Shown here one piece after another: positions 1-7,222 of a stretch of DNA of 14,103 nucleotides. Origin of the DNA: CAMDHY01 sp943372725. GTDB lineage: Bacteria; Pseudomonadota; Alphaproteobacteria; Rhizobiales; Segnochrobactraceae. Under the pieces are notes generated by a model. The model was not told the DNA's origin and did no database searches. It worked only from the letters and a program-made list of their open reading frames with translations. The translations under genes were made by a program, and so were the position numbers. Within the stretch, counting starts at the first letter, position 1. Every line of letters starts with the position of its first letter. The DNA lies in assembly GCA_943372725.1 (NCBI GenBank), contig CALRZT010000093.1:1-14103 (forward strand). The letters are read 5' to 3'.

Positions 1-952
1 TGTCGCCGGGGCGGATGTCGAAGGTGACGCCCCGGACCGCCATCACGCGGTTGTAGGAATTGAAGTGGCCGCGCCGCCGCACGAGGTAGGTGCGCTCGGC
101 GTCAATGACGCGCATCAGCGGCTCGGCGTTCTGCCGTGTCGGTCGGCGCTCGGCCTCGCCCTCGGTCCAGATGCGCGGCACCTCGGCGATGACGCGCTTG
201 GTGTAGGCGGTCCTCGGCGTCTTCAGAAGCGCCGCGATCGGCTGCTCCTCGACGATGCGCCCCTCGTGCAGCACGCCGACCCGCTCGGCGATCTGCGCGA
301 GCGAGGCGAGCGAGGAGGCGAGGAAGATCAGCGCCATCTTGTGGCGCTCGCAGAGGTCCCGCAGCAGGAGCACGGTCTGCGCGGCGATCGTCACGTCGAG
401 CGGCTGCACGACGTTGTCGGCGATCAGCACGGCCGGATCGGCGCAGAGCGCGTCGACGATCATGGCGCGCTGCATCATGCCGCCGGAGTAGCGGTTCGGG
501 TAGTCGTGGAAGCGCTCGCGCGGGGAGGGGATGCGCACTTCGGCGAGGAGCTGGATGATCTTCTCCGTCGCCTCCTTGCGCGACAGGTTCGGCCGCACCG
601 ACAGGAGCTTCTCGAGGATCTGCGGGCCGACCGGCACCGTCGGGTCGAGCGCGCTCTGCGGCTTCGAGCCGATGTAGGCGATGTCGCGGCCGACGCGGAA
701 GTCGCCCGCCTCGCGCGGATCGAGGATGTCGCGGCCGGCGAAGCGGATCCGCCCGCCAGTGTAGGCGAGCCCGCCGGGCAGCCAGTTGGCGAGCGCCCGG
801 CTCAGCACCGTCTTGCCGGAGCCGCTCTCGCCGTAGACGCCGTAGGACTCCATCGAATCGACGGAGAACGAGATGCCCGAGAGGATCGGCGCGCCGACGC
901 CGACGGCGGCGACCGACAGGTCGGAGACCTCGATGATCCGCGACCGTTCCAT
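1..952 (-). CDS. Tandem ABC transporter ATP-binding protein (dipeptide/oligopeptide type), C-terminal part missing
   Basis: Predicted cytoplasmic ATPase of the peptide-type importer encoded by the next three genes. The frame starts at ATG 952 and stays open to the window edge (317 codons). Residues 1-250 form one nucleotide-binding domain, followed by an oligopeptide-transporter-type C-terminal stretch. From about residue 285 a second ATPase domain begins (MAVRGVTFDIRPGD at the edge), so this is the fused two-domain type like GsiA. Walker A is intact (GESGSGKT, 41-48). The other catalytic elements of domain 1 are not: the Q-loop Gln is Ser96 (IGSKP), the signature is YSGGM (155-159), the Walker B Glu is Asn180 (LIADNVVQPLD), and the switch His is Ser213 (FLASSL). 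The start overlaps the stop of the permease gene by one base (TGATG), so translation is probably coupled. The family call is firm. Loss of catalysis in domain 1 is inferred, and domain 2 cannot be judged here. Confidence 0.92.
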   Translation of the reverse strand, partial: MERSRIIEVSDLSVAAVGVGAPILSGISFSVDSMESYGVYGESGSGKTVLSRALANWLPGGLAYTGGRIRFAGRDILDPREAGDFRVGRDIAYIGSKPQSALDPTVPVGPQILEKLLSVRPNLSRKEATEKIIQLLAEVRIPSPRERFHDYPNRYSGGMMQRAMIVDALCADPAVLIADNVVQPLDVTIAAQTVLLLRDLCERHKMALIFLASSLASLAQIAERVGVLHEGRIVEEQPIAALLKTPRTAYTKRVIAEVPRIWTEGEAERRPTRQNAEPLMRVIDAERTYLVRRRGHFNSYNRVMAVRGVTFDIRPGD

Positions 953-1872
953 CACGCGCCTCCGTAGATCTTGTTGCGCGCCTTCTCGAGTGCCGCACCC
1001 ATCAGGTTGATCGAGGTCAGCGCCACGGCGAGGAAGACGCCGGGGCTGGTGGCGATCCACCAGGCGTTGATGAGGTACTTGCGGGCGTCGGAGATGATCG
1101 TGCCGAAGCTCGGTGTCGGCGGCTGGATGCCGAGGCCGAGGAAGCCGAGGATCGCCTCGAAGATCATGATGCGGGCGATGTCGAGCACCGCCACGAAGGC
1201 GATCGGCGGCAGGATGTTGGGGGCGGCGAAGAGGAGCAGGATGCGCCAGTCGCCGGCACCCACCACACGAAGGCCGCGCACGTACTCCTTGCCGCGTTCG
1301 GCCACGGCGGCCGAGCGCGCGACGCGGGCATAGAGCGGCCAGCCCGACAGCCCGAGCACCAGGATGATCGTCGGCACCGTCGGCTTCGAGACACCGAGGA
1401 TGGTGATGGCGAGGATGATCATCGGGATCGACAGCTGCGCGTCGGTCAGGCGCATGATCGCCATGTCCCACCACCGGCCCTTGAAGCCGGAGAGAAGGCC
1501 GAGGCCGCAGCCGACGATGAACATCAGGGCGACGGTGGTGACGCCGATGAACAGCGAGTAGCGCAGGCCGACGAGGCAGCGCAGCAGCATGTCGCGGCCG
1601 AGCTGGTCGGTGCCGAGCGGGTGGCCCCACTCCCATTTGTCGCCGAGGAACAGGGGCGGCAGGAAGCGCGCCTTCATGTTCATCTTGGTGGCTTCGTAGG
1701 GCGAGATCTCCGGCACGATCGCCGAGGCGAGCAGGAGCAGCACGAACACCGTGAAGCCGATGCGGAAGCCGGTCGAGCGCCAGGCGGTGCCGAGGATCTG
1801 CCGGGCGATCGAGCCCTCGACGCGCTTCGTGCCGAGCTCGTCCGGTCCGATGGCGGCCATCGTGTCAACCAT
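952..1872 (-). CDS. ABC transporter permease, DppC/OppC family
   Basis: Inner-membrane permease (306 aa), one half of the transmembrane channel of a peptide-type ABC importer. An N-terminal cytoplasmic leader of about 35 residues precedes the first membrane segment (GFTVFVLLLLASAIVP). DppC-type features follow in order: HPLGTDQLGRDMLLR, then several hydrophobic helices, then the cytoplasmic coupling loop EYVRGLRVVGAGDWRILLLF ending in PNILPP, where the EAA loop contacts the ATPase. The last part, FEAILGFLGLGIQPPTPSFG, is a hallmark of DppC/OppC. The start at 1872 follows the DppB-like stop by 3 bases. A second Met at residue 5 is possible, but the upstream GAG-rich sequence does not separate them. 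The length is normal for the family. The substrate cannot be read from the sequence. Confidence 0.95.
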   Translation of the reverse strand: MVDTMAAIGPDELGTKRVEGSIARQILGTAWRSTGFRIGFTVFVLLLLASAIVPEISPYEATKMNMKARFLPPLFLGDKWEWGHPLGTDQLGRDMLLRCLVGLRYSLFIGVTTVALMFIVGCGLGLLSGFKGRWWDMAIMRLTDAQLSIPMIILAITILGVSKPTVPTIILVLGLSGWPLYARVARSAAVAERGKEYVRGLRVVGAGDWRILLLFAAPNILPPIAFVAVLDIARIMIFEAILGFLGLGIQPPTPSFGTIISDARKYLINAWWIATSPGVFLAVALTSINLMGAALEKARNKIYGGA

Positions 1873-1875
1873 CGC

Positions 1876-2856
1876 TCAGAGCTCCACGCGCGGGTCGATC
1901 GAATAGGAGATCAGGTCGACGATGATGTTGACGAACACGAACACCGCGCTCGTCGTGATGGCGATCCCCTGGATGGTGGGGAAGTCGCGGCCGACAACGG
2001 AATTGACGGTGAGGTGGCCGAGGCCCGGGTAGTCGAAGATGTATTCGACCACGAGCACGCCGCCGATCAGGCTCGAAAGCTGGATGCCGAGGAGGTTTGC
2101 GAGCGGCACGGCGGCGTTGCGCAGGGCGTGGCCGTAGACGATGCGCCGTTTCGGCAGGCCGCGCACCCGCGCCTCGTCGATGAAGTGGCTCTGCATGATC
2201 TCGCCGAGCGACACCGTCAGCGTGCGGATCAGGAAGGGCGCGATCTCCACCGCGAGCACGATCGCCGGCAGGATGACGTAGGCAAAGCCCCGGTAGCCGA
2301 GCGCCGGCAGCCAGCCGAGCTGCACGGAGAGCAGCAGGATCAGGATGATCGCCAGCCAGAAGTTAGGGATCGAGACGAACAGGGACTGCGTGGCGAAGGC
2401 GAGTACGCCTGGCCAGCCGTTCGGTCTGAGGCCGCCGGCGATGCCGATCGGGAAGGCGATCAGGCAGGCGAACACCAGCGACACGCCGGCGAGCTGCAGG
2501 GTGAGGGGCACGCGCTCGAGGATCAGTTCGCCCACCGAGGCCATGTCGGCGCGCGTCGGATCGACGTATTCGCCGCCGGTGGCGATCATCCCGCTCTTCG
2601 GGCGCAGGTAGGACTGTCCGAGGTCGCCCTGCAGCAGGCCCCACATGTAGCGGCCGTACTGGACGATGATCGGGTCGCGCAGACCCATCTTCGTCGCCAC
2701 TTCCTCGACGACGTTGTCGGGCGCCATGCCGCCGACGATGAGGCGCACCGGATCGCCGGGGACGACGCGCAGGAGCGTGAAGATCAGGAGCGACGTCAGG
2801 AAGATGATGACGAAGCCCTGAGCGATGCGCTTCAGGAGGAACTCGAGAATGTACAT
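1876..2856 (-). CDS. ABC transporter permease, DppB/OppB family
   Basis: Inner-membrane permease (326 aa), partner of the DppC-like protein. The start was set at ATG 2856 (MYILEFLLKRIAQG), because DppB proteins begin with this short amphipathic stretch leading into the first membrane helix (FVIIFLTSLLIFTLLRVVPGDP). The longer open frame upstream, to 2946, is Arg-rich and not family-like. The family signature RVVPGDPVRL is present, as is the EAA coupling loop DEARVRGLPKRRIVYGHALR with downstream NAAVPL. The C-terminal block VLVVEYIFDYPGLG is typical. An AGGGG sequence lies about 12 bases before the start, an unusually long spacer. The DppC gene follows 3 bases after the stop, so the two are surely co-translated. 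Confidence 0.95.
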   Translation of the reverse strand: MYILEFLLKRIAQGFVIIFLTSLLIFTLLRVVPGDPVRLIVGGMAPDNVVEEVATKMGLRDPIIVQYGRYMWGLLQGDLGQSYLRPKSGMIATGGEYVDPTRADMASVGELILERVPLTLQLAGVSLVFACLIAFPIGIAGGLRPNGWPGVLAFATQSLFVSIPNFWLAIILILLLSVQLGWLPALGYRGFAYVILPAIVLAVEIAPFLIRTLTVSLGEIMQSHFIDEARVRGLPKRRIVYGHALRNAAVPLANLLGIQLSSLIGGVLVVEYIFDYPGLGHLTVNSVVGRDFPTIQGIAITTSAVFVFVNIIVDLISYSIDPRVEL

Positions 2857-3062
2857 GCCGCTGCGGCCCCTACGCCATCGGTCGCATCGGGCCGTGTTGC
2901 GGCTCCGGATTTTGCGCAAGCCGGTCCGCGCCCGGGCGGACCGCACTCTCTCGCGGAAGCCGGGCCACCCGAGGGCGGCCCGGTTTCGCTGGGCGGGGGC
3001 GGGGGCTCAGCCCCCGCCCGGAGTCCTCCGGCTCCGTCCGCCGATCGGCCCTGCGGGAACGG
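2857..3062. other. Intergenic spacer inside the ABC operon, GC-rich with two hairpins
   Basis: A 206-base gap separates the binding-protein stop from the DppB start, far longer than the other gaps of the operon (3 bases or overlapping). It holds a perfect 10-bp stem (2997-3006 with 3010-3019) and an imperfect one (2960-2966 with 2977-2983, with an inner CCC/GGG pairing). No convincing ORF or promoter was seen. In-frame open stretches here are Arg/Pro-rich and have no recognisable start. Confidence 0.6.
2997..3019 (-). terminator. GC-rich hairpin between binding-protein and permease genes (attenuator or mRNA stabiliser)
   Basis: GGGCGGGGGC at 2997-3006 pairs perfectly with GCCCCCGCCC at 3010-3019 around a TCA loop. 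It lies 44 bases past the stop of the minus-strand binding-protein gene. There is no T-run on either side, so it is not a textbook intrinsic terminator. In ABC importer operons a stable hairpin after the binding-protein gene commonly raises its mRNA level over the permease genes. That role is inferred here from position. Confidence 0.5.
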
Positions 3063-4625
3063 TCAGCCGAGGGTCGCCTTGTTCGCGTCCATCATGCCGT
3101 TCGGGTAGATGTACATGCCCTCGAGCTCCTTGCGGTACGCATGGATGAACACCGAGGTGAACAGCGCCAGCGCCGGCGCCTTCAGGGCGATCATCGGCAG
3201 CGTCTCCTTCTGCAGGATGTCCTGACGCTCGTTGACCGTGCCGGCGTTGCGCTCCTTGTCGAGCACCGCGTCGATCTCCGGGTCCTCGATGCCGCAGATG
3301 CGCTTCGACGAGGAGTGGAAGTGCGTGCGCAGCACGAGGTCGGGCTCCGGCGAGCCGGTGCACCATCCGCAGTCGATCATGTTGCCTTCGCCGCCGCCGG
3401 GCTTGTCGTAGAGCAGGTTGCCCCACGCGGCGAGCTCGAGCACCTGCAGGTTCACGGGGAAGCCCTGTTCCTGCAGCATCGCGGCGATCACCTCGCCGTA
3501 CTCCTTCGTCTTCGGATAGAAGCCGACGGAGGTGTAGTAGGTGAGCTCCGGCAGGCCCTGGCCGTTCGGGAAGCCGGCCTCGGCGAGCAGGGCCTGGCAC
3601 TTCTCCGGATCGAACTCCGGATAGTTGTCCACCTCGGTGTAGCCGAACTTCACCGGCGAGATGTGCGCCTTCGAATAGGTGCCGGAGACGCCGAGCACGT
3701 CGAGGATGACGCTGCGGTCGATGGCGTGGCAGGCCGCCTGGCGGATGCGCACGTCGTCGAAGGGCGGCTTCGAGCAGCGGAAGAACAGGTACTTGTTCTC
3801 CACCGACACCGCCCGGTTGATCTCGAAGCGATCGTCCTTCTCGATGGTGTCGACCTGCTCCTGCTCGAGGCGCTCGATGATGTCGGCCTCGCCGTTGAGG
3901 AGCGCCAGCGTGCGGGTCGTGGTGTCACCGACGTAGCGGTACTCGACGGCGGGGATGCCCGGCTTGCCGAGGTAGAAGTCCGGGTTCGCCTCCATGAAGG
4001 TGGAGTCGCCCTTCTGCTGCACGAAGCGGAAGGGGCCGGTGCCGTTCGGCTTCGCCGACAGCGCCGCCTTGTTGGCGACGTCCTTGGCCGACATGATCGG
4101 CAGGAACGACGACAGGTAGTAGTAGAGGGCGGCCGGATAGCCGAAGTCGCCGGTCTTGATGTGGCAGGTCAGGTCGTCGATCACCTCGACCTTCACCTGG
4201 CCCGGATACCACTGCGCCGGGCGGTCCGGCTGGCAGCCGTACTCGTAGGTCGCCTTCACGTCGGCGGCGGTGAACGGCGTGCCGTCGTGGAACTTCACAC
4301 CCGGACGGAGCTTCGCCTCGAGGGTGTAGTCGTCGATCGACTCGAGCGACGTCGCGAGCTCGAAGATCAGCTCGGTCGGGTTCTCCGGGCGCATCGGCGC
4401 GCGCGTCAGATAGCCAAACATGAAGCCCTCGGCGATCAGCTGGCCGAGGTTCGTGTGGGTGGTCGGGTCCCAGTTTCCGGTCAGCGCCTCGGCGGCGAGG
4501 AAGCGCAGGGTCTTGGCATCCTGCGCGAAGGCCGAGGAGAACAGAAAGTCGGGATTGAGCCGCCCGATGCCGAACGCGCCGGCGCCGGCGAGCGTCCCCT
4601 GCATCAAAGTCCGCCTGGAAATCAT
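3063..4625 (-). CDS. ABC transporter substrate-binding protein, family 5 (peptide/opine/nickel type), Tat-exported
   Basis: Periplasmic receptor (520 aa) that captures the substrate and delivers it to the DppB/DppC-type channel. The start ATG 4625 is fixed by an AAGGGGAAG ribosome site 6-7 bases upstream and by the export signal beginning directly after it. The twin-arginine motif SRRTLMQ is at residues 3-9, followed by the Ala/Gly-rich stretch GTLAGAGAFGI and a likely cleavage after AFA (residue 34). Family-5 landmarks follow: an N-terminal lobe with LEAKLRPGVKFHDGTPFTAADV, the NGTGPFRFV segment in the hinge region, and FDDVRIRQAACHAIDR. The length is typical for SBP_bac_5. It is the first gene of the operon. 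The substrate could be a di- or oligopeptide, an opine or another small molecule; sequence alone does not decide. Confidence 0.93.
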   Translation of the reverse strand: MISRRTLMQGTLAGAGAFGIGRLNPDFLFSSAFAQDAKTLRFLAAEALTGNWDPTTHTNLGQLIAEGFMFGYLTRAPMRPENPTELIFELATSLESIDDYTLEAKLRPGVKFHDGTPFTAADVKATYEYGCQPDRPAQWYPGQVKVEVIDDLTCHIKTGDFGYPAALYYYLSSFLPIMSAKDVANKAALSAKPNGTGPFRFVQQKGDSTFMEANPDFYLGKPGIPAVEYRYVGDTTTRTLALLNGEADIIERLEQEQVDTIEKDDRFEINRAVSVENKYLFFRCSKPPFDDVRIRQAACHAIDRSVILDVLGVSGTYSKAHISPVKFGYTEVDNYPEFDPEKCQALLAEAGFPNGQGLPELTYYTSVGFYPKTKEYGEVIAAMLQEQGFPVNLQVLELAAWGNLLYDKPGGGEGNMIDCGWCTGSPEPDLVLRTHFHSSSKRICGIEDPEIDAVLDKERNAGTVNERQDILQKETLPMIALKAPALALFTSVFIHAYRKELEGMYIYPNGMMDANKATLG

Positions 4626-4993
4626 CTGCCACTTCCCCTTGCAAGAAGAACGCTCGCGCATCGGCACGACTCCGGGCCGCCGTCGGCCCGCATCGCCGTC
4701 CGCCCCGCCGGGCCGGCTCGCGACCTTTGCGCGGACCGTTCCGCCCGCGCGTCGGATCGGCGGCCGCCGGTTTTCCTCCCCGAGCGGCCTGCCTTCGACG
4801 AATTCTATCGGAACCCCTCCCGGCCAGAATTCCTGCCCGTCCACGATTCCGTTGCTCAGCGTGGCCGACGCGGGAGCGGCCTGTGGCCCCTCGGCAACGA
4901 GTTTCAGGAGGGTTGGCCATTCCGGCCGCCGCGCCGCCCTCTCTATGCTTCCAACATCGCCGCGGCCGCGGCCCCTGAGTGCAAGGACGCACC
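4626..4993. other. Divergent intergenic region between ABC operon and HAD phosphatase
   Basis: This 368-base region must carry the promoter of the leftward ABC operon and possibly one for the rightward HAD gene. It shows the ribosome site of the binding-protein gene (4632-4640), a 12-bp palindrome CGGCGGCCGCCG at 4758-4769 followed by GTTTT on the plus strand, and a relatively AT-richer patch around 4795-4835 that contains the best promoter guess. Long frames are open on both strands but have no family-like sequence. Confidence 0.5.
4802..4829 (-). promoter_or_regulatory. Weak candidate promoter for the ABC importer operon
   Basis: On the minus strand TTCTGG (4829-4824), a 16-base spacer and TAGAAT (4807-4802) resemble -35 and -10 boxes. 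The -10 matches TATAAT at 5 of 6 positions, but the -35 is poor. It would give a leader of about 170 bases. It was chosen only because this is the AT-richest part of the divergent gap. Confidence 0.2.
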
Positions 4994-5776
4994 GTGACCG
5001 CACCCGCCCCGCCGCCGCCGATCCTGGGCGTCGTCTCCGACCTCGACGGCGTCGTCTATCGCGGCGCCGCCGCCGTCCCGGGCGCCGTCGAGGCCTTCCG
5101 CGCCTGGCACGCCCGCGGCATTCCCTATGCCTTCGTCACCAACAACTCGACAAAGTCCGCCGCCGCCTTCGCCGCCAAGATCGCCGGCCTCGGCATCCCG
5201 GTGGAGGAGGCGTGGGTGGTGCCGGTGGTGGCCGCCACCGCCGACCTTCTCGCCCACCGCCTCGGCCGCGGCGGCCGCGTCTACGCGATCGGCAACGACG
5301 CGCTGTTCGAGGCGCTCGACGCTGCCGGCCTCGAGCGCACCACCACCGACGTCGAAGCCGTGGTGGTCGGCCACGACGACGGCTTCGACTTCGCCAAGCT
5401 GACGATCGGCGTGCGCGCGCTGCTCGGCGGCGCCTTCCTCGTCGGCACCAATCCCGATCCGGTAACGCCCTCCGACACCGGCTTCGACCCATGCGTCGGC
5501 GCGCTGCTGGCCGCCTTCCGCACCGCGGCGCCGGACGCCGAAAGCCTCATCGTCGGCAAGCCCGAGCCGCACATGCTGCTCGACGCGCTCGCCCGCATCG
5601 GCACGCCGGCAGCCCAGACCGTGATGATCGGCGACCAACTCGCCACCGACATCCTCGCCGGCCGCCGCGCCGGCCTCGGCACCGTGCTGGTGACGACAGG
5701 GGTGCCCAACCCCGCATCGCCGGACATCGTCGCCGACCGCACCATCGCGAGCCTCACCGAGCTCCTCGACGCCTGA
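4994..5776 (+). CDS. HAD-superfamily class IIA hydrolase (NagD / phosphoglycolate-phosphatase-like)
   Basis: Predicted cytoplasmic Mg-dependent phosphatase (260 aa). Motif I is SDLDGVVYRG with nucleophile Asp16 and acid/base Asp18. Motif II is FVTNNSTKS (Thr49-Asn50-Asn51), motif III is GKPEPHML with Lys189, and motif IV is MIGDQLATDI with Asp214 and Asp219. The VTNNS form of motif II and the large cap between motifs II and III are typical of subclass IIA, which includes NagD, p-nitrophenyl phosphatases and phosphoglycolate phosphatases. The start chosen is GTG 4994, because AAGGA (4983-4987) sits at proper spacing before it. An in-frame GTG at 4979 would lie on the wrong side of that site. 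All catalytic residues are present. The natural substrate cannot be named. It is divergent from the ABC operon and probably its own transcription unit. Confidence 0.93.
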   Translation: MTAPAPPPPILGVVSDLDGVVYRGAAAVPGAVEAFRAWHARGIPYAFVTNNSTKSAAAFAAKIAGLGIPVEEAWVVPVVAATADLLAHRLGRGGRVYAIGNDALFEALDAAGLERTTTDVEAVVVGHDDGFDFAKLTIGVRALLGGAFLVGTNPDPVTPSDTGFDPCVGALLAAFRTAAPDAESLIVGKPEPHMLLDALARIGTPAAQTVMIGDQLATDILAGRRAGLGTVLVTTGVPNPASPDIVADRTIASLTELLDA

Positions 5777-5812
5777 CCCCCGTCCTACCCGCCGGTCCAG
5801 CCTCGCGGCGCA

Positions 5813-5847
5813 TCACGCCCGGTCGCGCAAATTCACGCCCGGTCGCG
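5813..5847. repeat. 15-bp direct repeat at 20-bp spacing upstream of an exported-protein gene
   Basis: TCACGCCCGGTCGCG occurs at 5813-5827 and again, unchanged, at 5833-5847. The 20-base period places both copies on the same face of the helix (about two turns). It lies 37 bases after the HAD stop and 137 bases before the exported-protein start. This is compatible with a two-site operator, but no regulator is identifiable and chance duplication cannot be excluded. Confidence 0.6.
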
Positions 5848-5983
5848 GAAGAGTGAGCGCCGCCGCCGCGCCGCTCGGCTAGTGTCCGTGCCGCGGACGC
5901 CGATGATTGCAGGGCGGTCCGCGTGAGCGGCCGGTGCATTGCGAGGGACACGGGTCCCGCCGCCGGTCGGGGGAGCAACCGAC

Positions 5984-7021
5984 ATGTCGCCCGAGACCGA
6001 AATCGCCGTCCGCCGGCCGCGCCGTCGGCGCGCCCTCTCGCTGCCTGCCAGTTGTGCCGCCACGATGCTCGGCGCCACGCTTGCCGCCGCCGGCCTGATG
6101 CTCGCCGCCGCCCCGGCGTCCGCCGCCTCCACCGTTCCCGGCACCGACTGCCCGTTCTTCCCGCCCGATAACTGGTTCCAGGCCGACGTCAGCAAGCTGC
6201 CGGTGCACAAGCGCAGCGACGCCTGGATGGACAACATGTCGTCCGATCGCAACCTCCACCCGGACTTCGGCCCTTCCTTCGGCGAGATCCCGGTGCCCTA
6301 CGGCATCCCGATCACCGTCGTCGACGGGGATCACAAGCGCGTCGAGGTGAAGTTCTTCTACGCCTCGCAGAGCGACCGCGTCCGCTATCCGCTCGGCGGC
6401 GACACCAAGGTGGAGGGCGGCCAGTACAAGGAGGGCGACCGCCACACGGTGGTCGTCGACCGCGACAGCTGCACCCTCTACGAGACCTGGGCGACGTCGA
6501 AGAAGAAGAACAAGTGGTCGGCCGGCTCGGGCGCGGTCTGGGACCTCAACAGCGACAAGCTGCGCAAGGACGGCTGGACCTCGGCCGACGCCGCCGGCCT
6601 GCCGATCCTGCCGCTGCTGTTGCGCTACGAGGAGGTGGCGGCCGGCAAGGTCGACCACGCCATCCGTTTCACCACCGACGTCAGCGACAAGAGCTACCTC
6701 TGGCCGGCGCGCCACCAGGCCGGCTCCGTCAACGACGCCGATTTCCCGCCGATGGGCGCCCGCTTCCGGCTCAAGGCCTCGTTCAAGATCTCCTCCAGCC
6801 TGCGCAAGGACACCCAGGCGGTGCTGCGCGCGATGAAGAAGTACGGCCTCGTGCTCGCCGACAACGGCTCGCCCTGGTACTTCCAGGGCACGTCCGACAC
6901 GCGCTGGAAGAACGACATGATGGACGAGCTGAAGCAGATCCCGGCCTCCGCCTTCGAGGCCGTCGACACCTCGTCGCTGATGGTCTCGAAGAACTCGATG
7001 CTGGTGAAGACGCCGGAGTGA
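5984..7021 (+). CDS. Conserved exported protein of unknown function
   Basis: A 345-residue secreted protein. The start ATG 5984 is supported by GGGGGAG 8 bases upstream. An Arg-rich n-region (RRPRRRR, 10-16) leads into a hydrophobic core and an APASA cleavage site after about residue 47. The mature part has only two cysteines, Cys56 (GTDCPFF) and Cys163 (DRDSCTLYE), so one disulfide is plausible. Recognisable blocks are DNWFQADVSKLPVHKRSDAW near the N-terminus, YPLGGDTKVEGG, GDRHTVVVDRD, GWTSADAAGLPILPLLLRYE, WPARHQAGS, PPMGARFRLKASFKIS and YGLVLADNGSPWYFQG. This pattern resembles exported hypothetical proteins that I recall from actinobacteria and proteobacteria, with no known function. No catalytic triad or metal site is obvious. 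It is probably transcribed alone; the HAD gene ends 207 bases upstream. Confidence 0.85.
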   Translation: MSPETEIAVRRPRRRRALSLPASCAATMLGATLAAAGLMLAAAPASAASTVPGTDCPFFPPDNWFQADVSKLPVHKRSDAWMDNMSSDRNLHPDFGPSFGEIPVPYGIPITVVDGDHKRVEVKFFYASQSDRVRYPLGGDTKVEGGQYKEGDRHTVVVDRDSCTLYETWATSKKKNKWSAGSGAVWDLNSDKLRKDGWTSADAAGLPILPLLLRYEEVAAGKVDHAIRFTTDVSDKSYLWPARHQAGSVNDADFPPMGARFRLKASFKISSSLRKDTQAVLRAMKKYGLVLADNGSPWYFQGTSDTRWKNDMMDELKQIPASAFEAVDTSSLMVSKNSMLVKTPE

Positions 7022-7053
7022 GCCTTGTCGGGCCGCCGTTTCGGCGCGCCGCC

Positions 7054-7082
7054 TTGTCGCCCCGGCCCGTGTGGACTATAAG
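7054..7082 (+). promoter_or_regulatory. Sigma-70-type promoter of rplY
   Basis: TTGTCG (7054-7059), exactly 17 bases, then TATAAG (7077-7082). The flanking bases give CTTG and CTATAA, close to the alphaproteobacterial housekeeping consensus. The -10 matches at 5 of 6 positions and the -35 at 4 of 6. Transcription would start near 7089, giving a leader of about 130 bases before the rplY start. Confidence 0.65.
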
Positions 7083-7144
7083 CCGGCCCGGTCCCGCACC
7101 CCTGGAGGCGGGCCACCGGGCGGCGTGGCCGTCCGGATCGAAGG

Positions 7145-7165
7145 CGGGCCGCCTTGGGCGGCCCG
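7145..7165 (+). promoter_or_regulatory. Hairpin in the rplY leader
   Basis: CGGGCCGCC (7145-7153) pairs perfectly with GGCGGCCCG (7157-7165) around a TTG loop, inside the predicted rplY leader and 57 bases before its start codon. Only TT follows, so it is a poor intrinsic terminator. In E. coli, rplY is autoregulated through its leader. A comparable role here is inference. Confidence 0.5.
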
Positions 7166-7222
7166 TTCGCGTCGGAGGGCGAGGTGCCCCCGGCGGACAA
7201 CTCAAGCAACCGGAGTGACCCA

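Noticed and set aside
65..967. Long plus-strand frame opposite the ATPase gene
   Set aside because: Composition is Arg/Asp/Val/Leu-rich with no family pattern. The minus-strand frame from 952 encodes clear ABC ATPase motifs, so this is a shadow of high-GC codon bias.
4758..4769. 12-bp palindrome CGGCGGCCGCCG followed by GTTTT
   Set aside because: It has no loop, so it is not a good terminator on its own, and GC palindromes are frequent in DNA of this composition. No gene ends nearby on the plus strand.
3141..4997. 618-residue plus-strand open frame opposite the binding-protein gene
   Set aside because: Antisense frame to an unmistakable family-5 binding protein. It has no ribosome site, no domain pattern and a repetitive Val/Glu/Arg composition.
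4626..5003. 126-codon N-terminal extension of the binding-protein gene
   Set aside because: The frame is open but would place the Tat signal in the middle of the protein. The AAGGGGAAG site directly before ATG 4625 settles the start.
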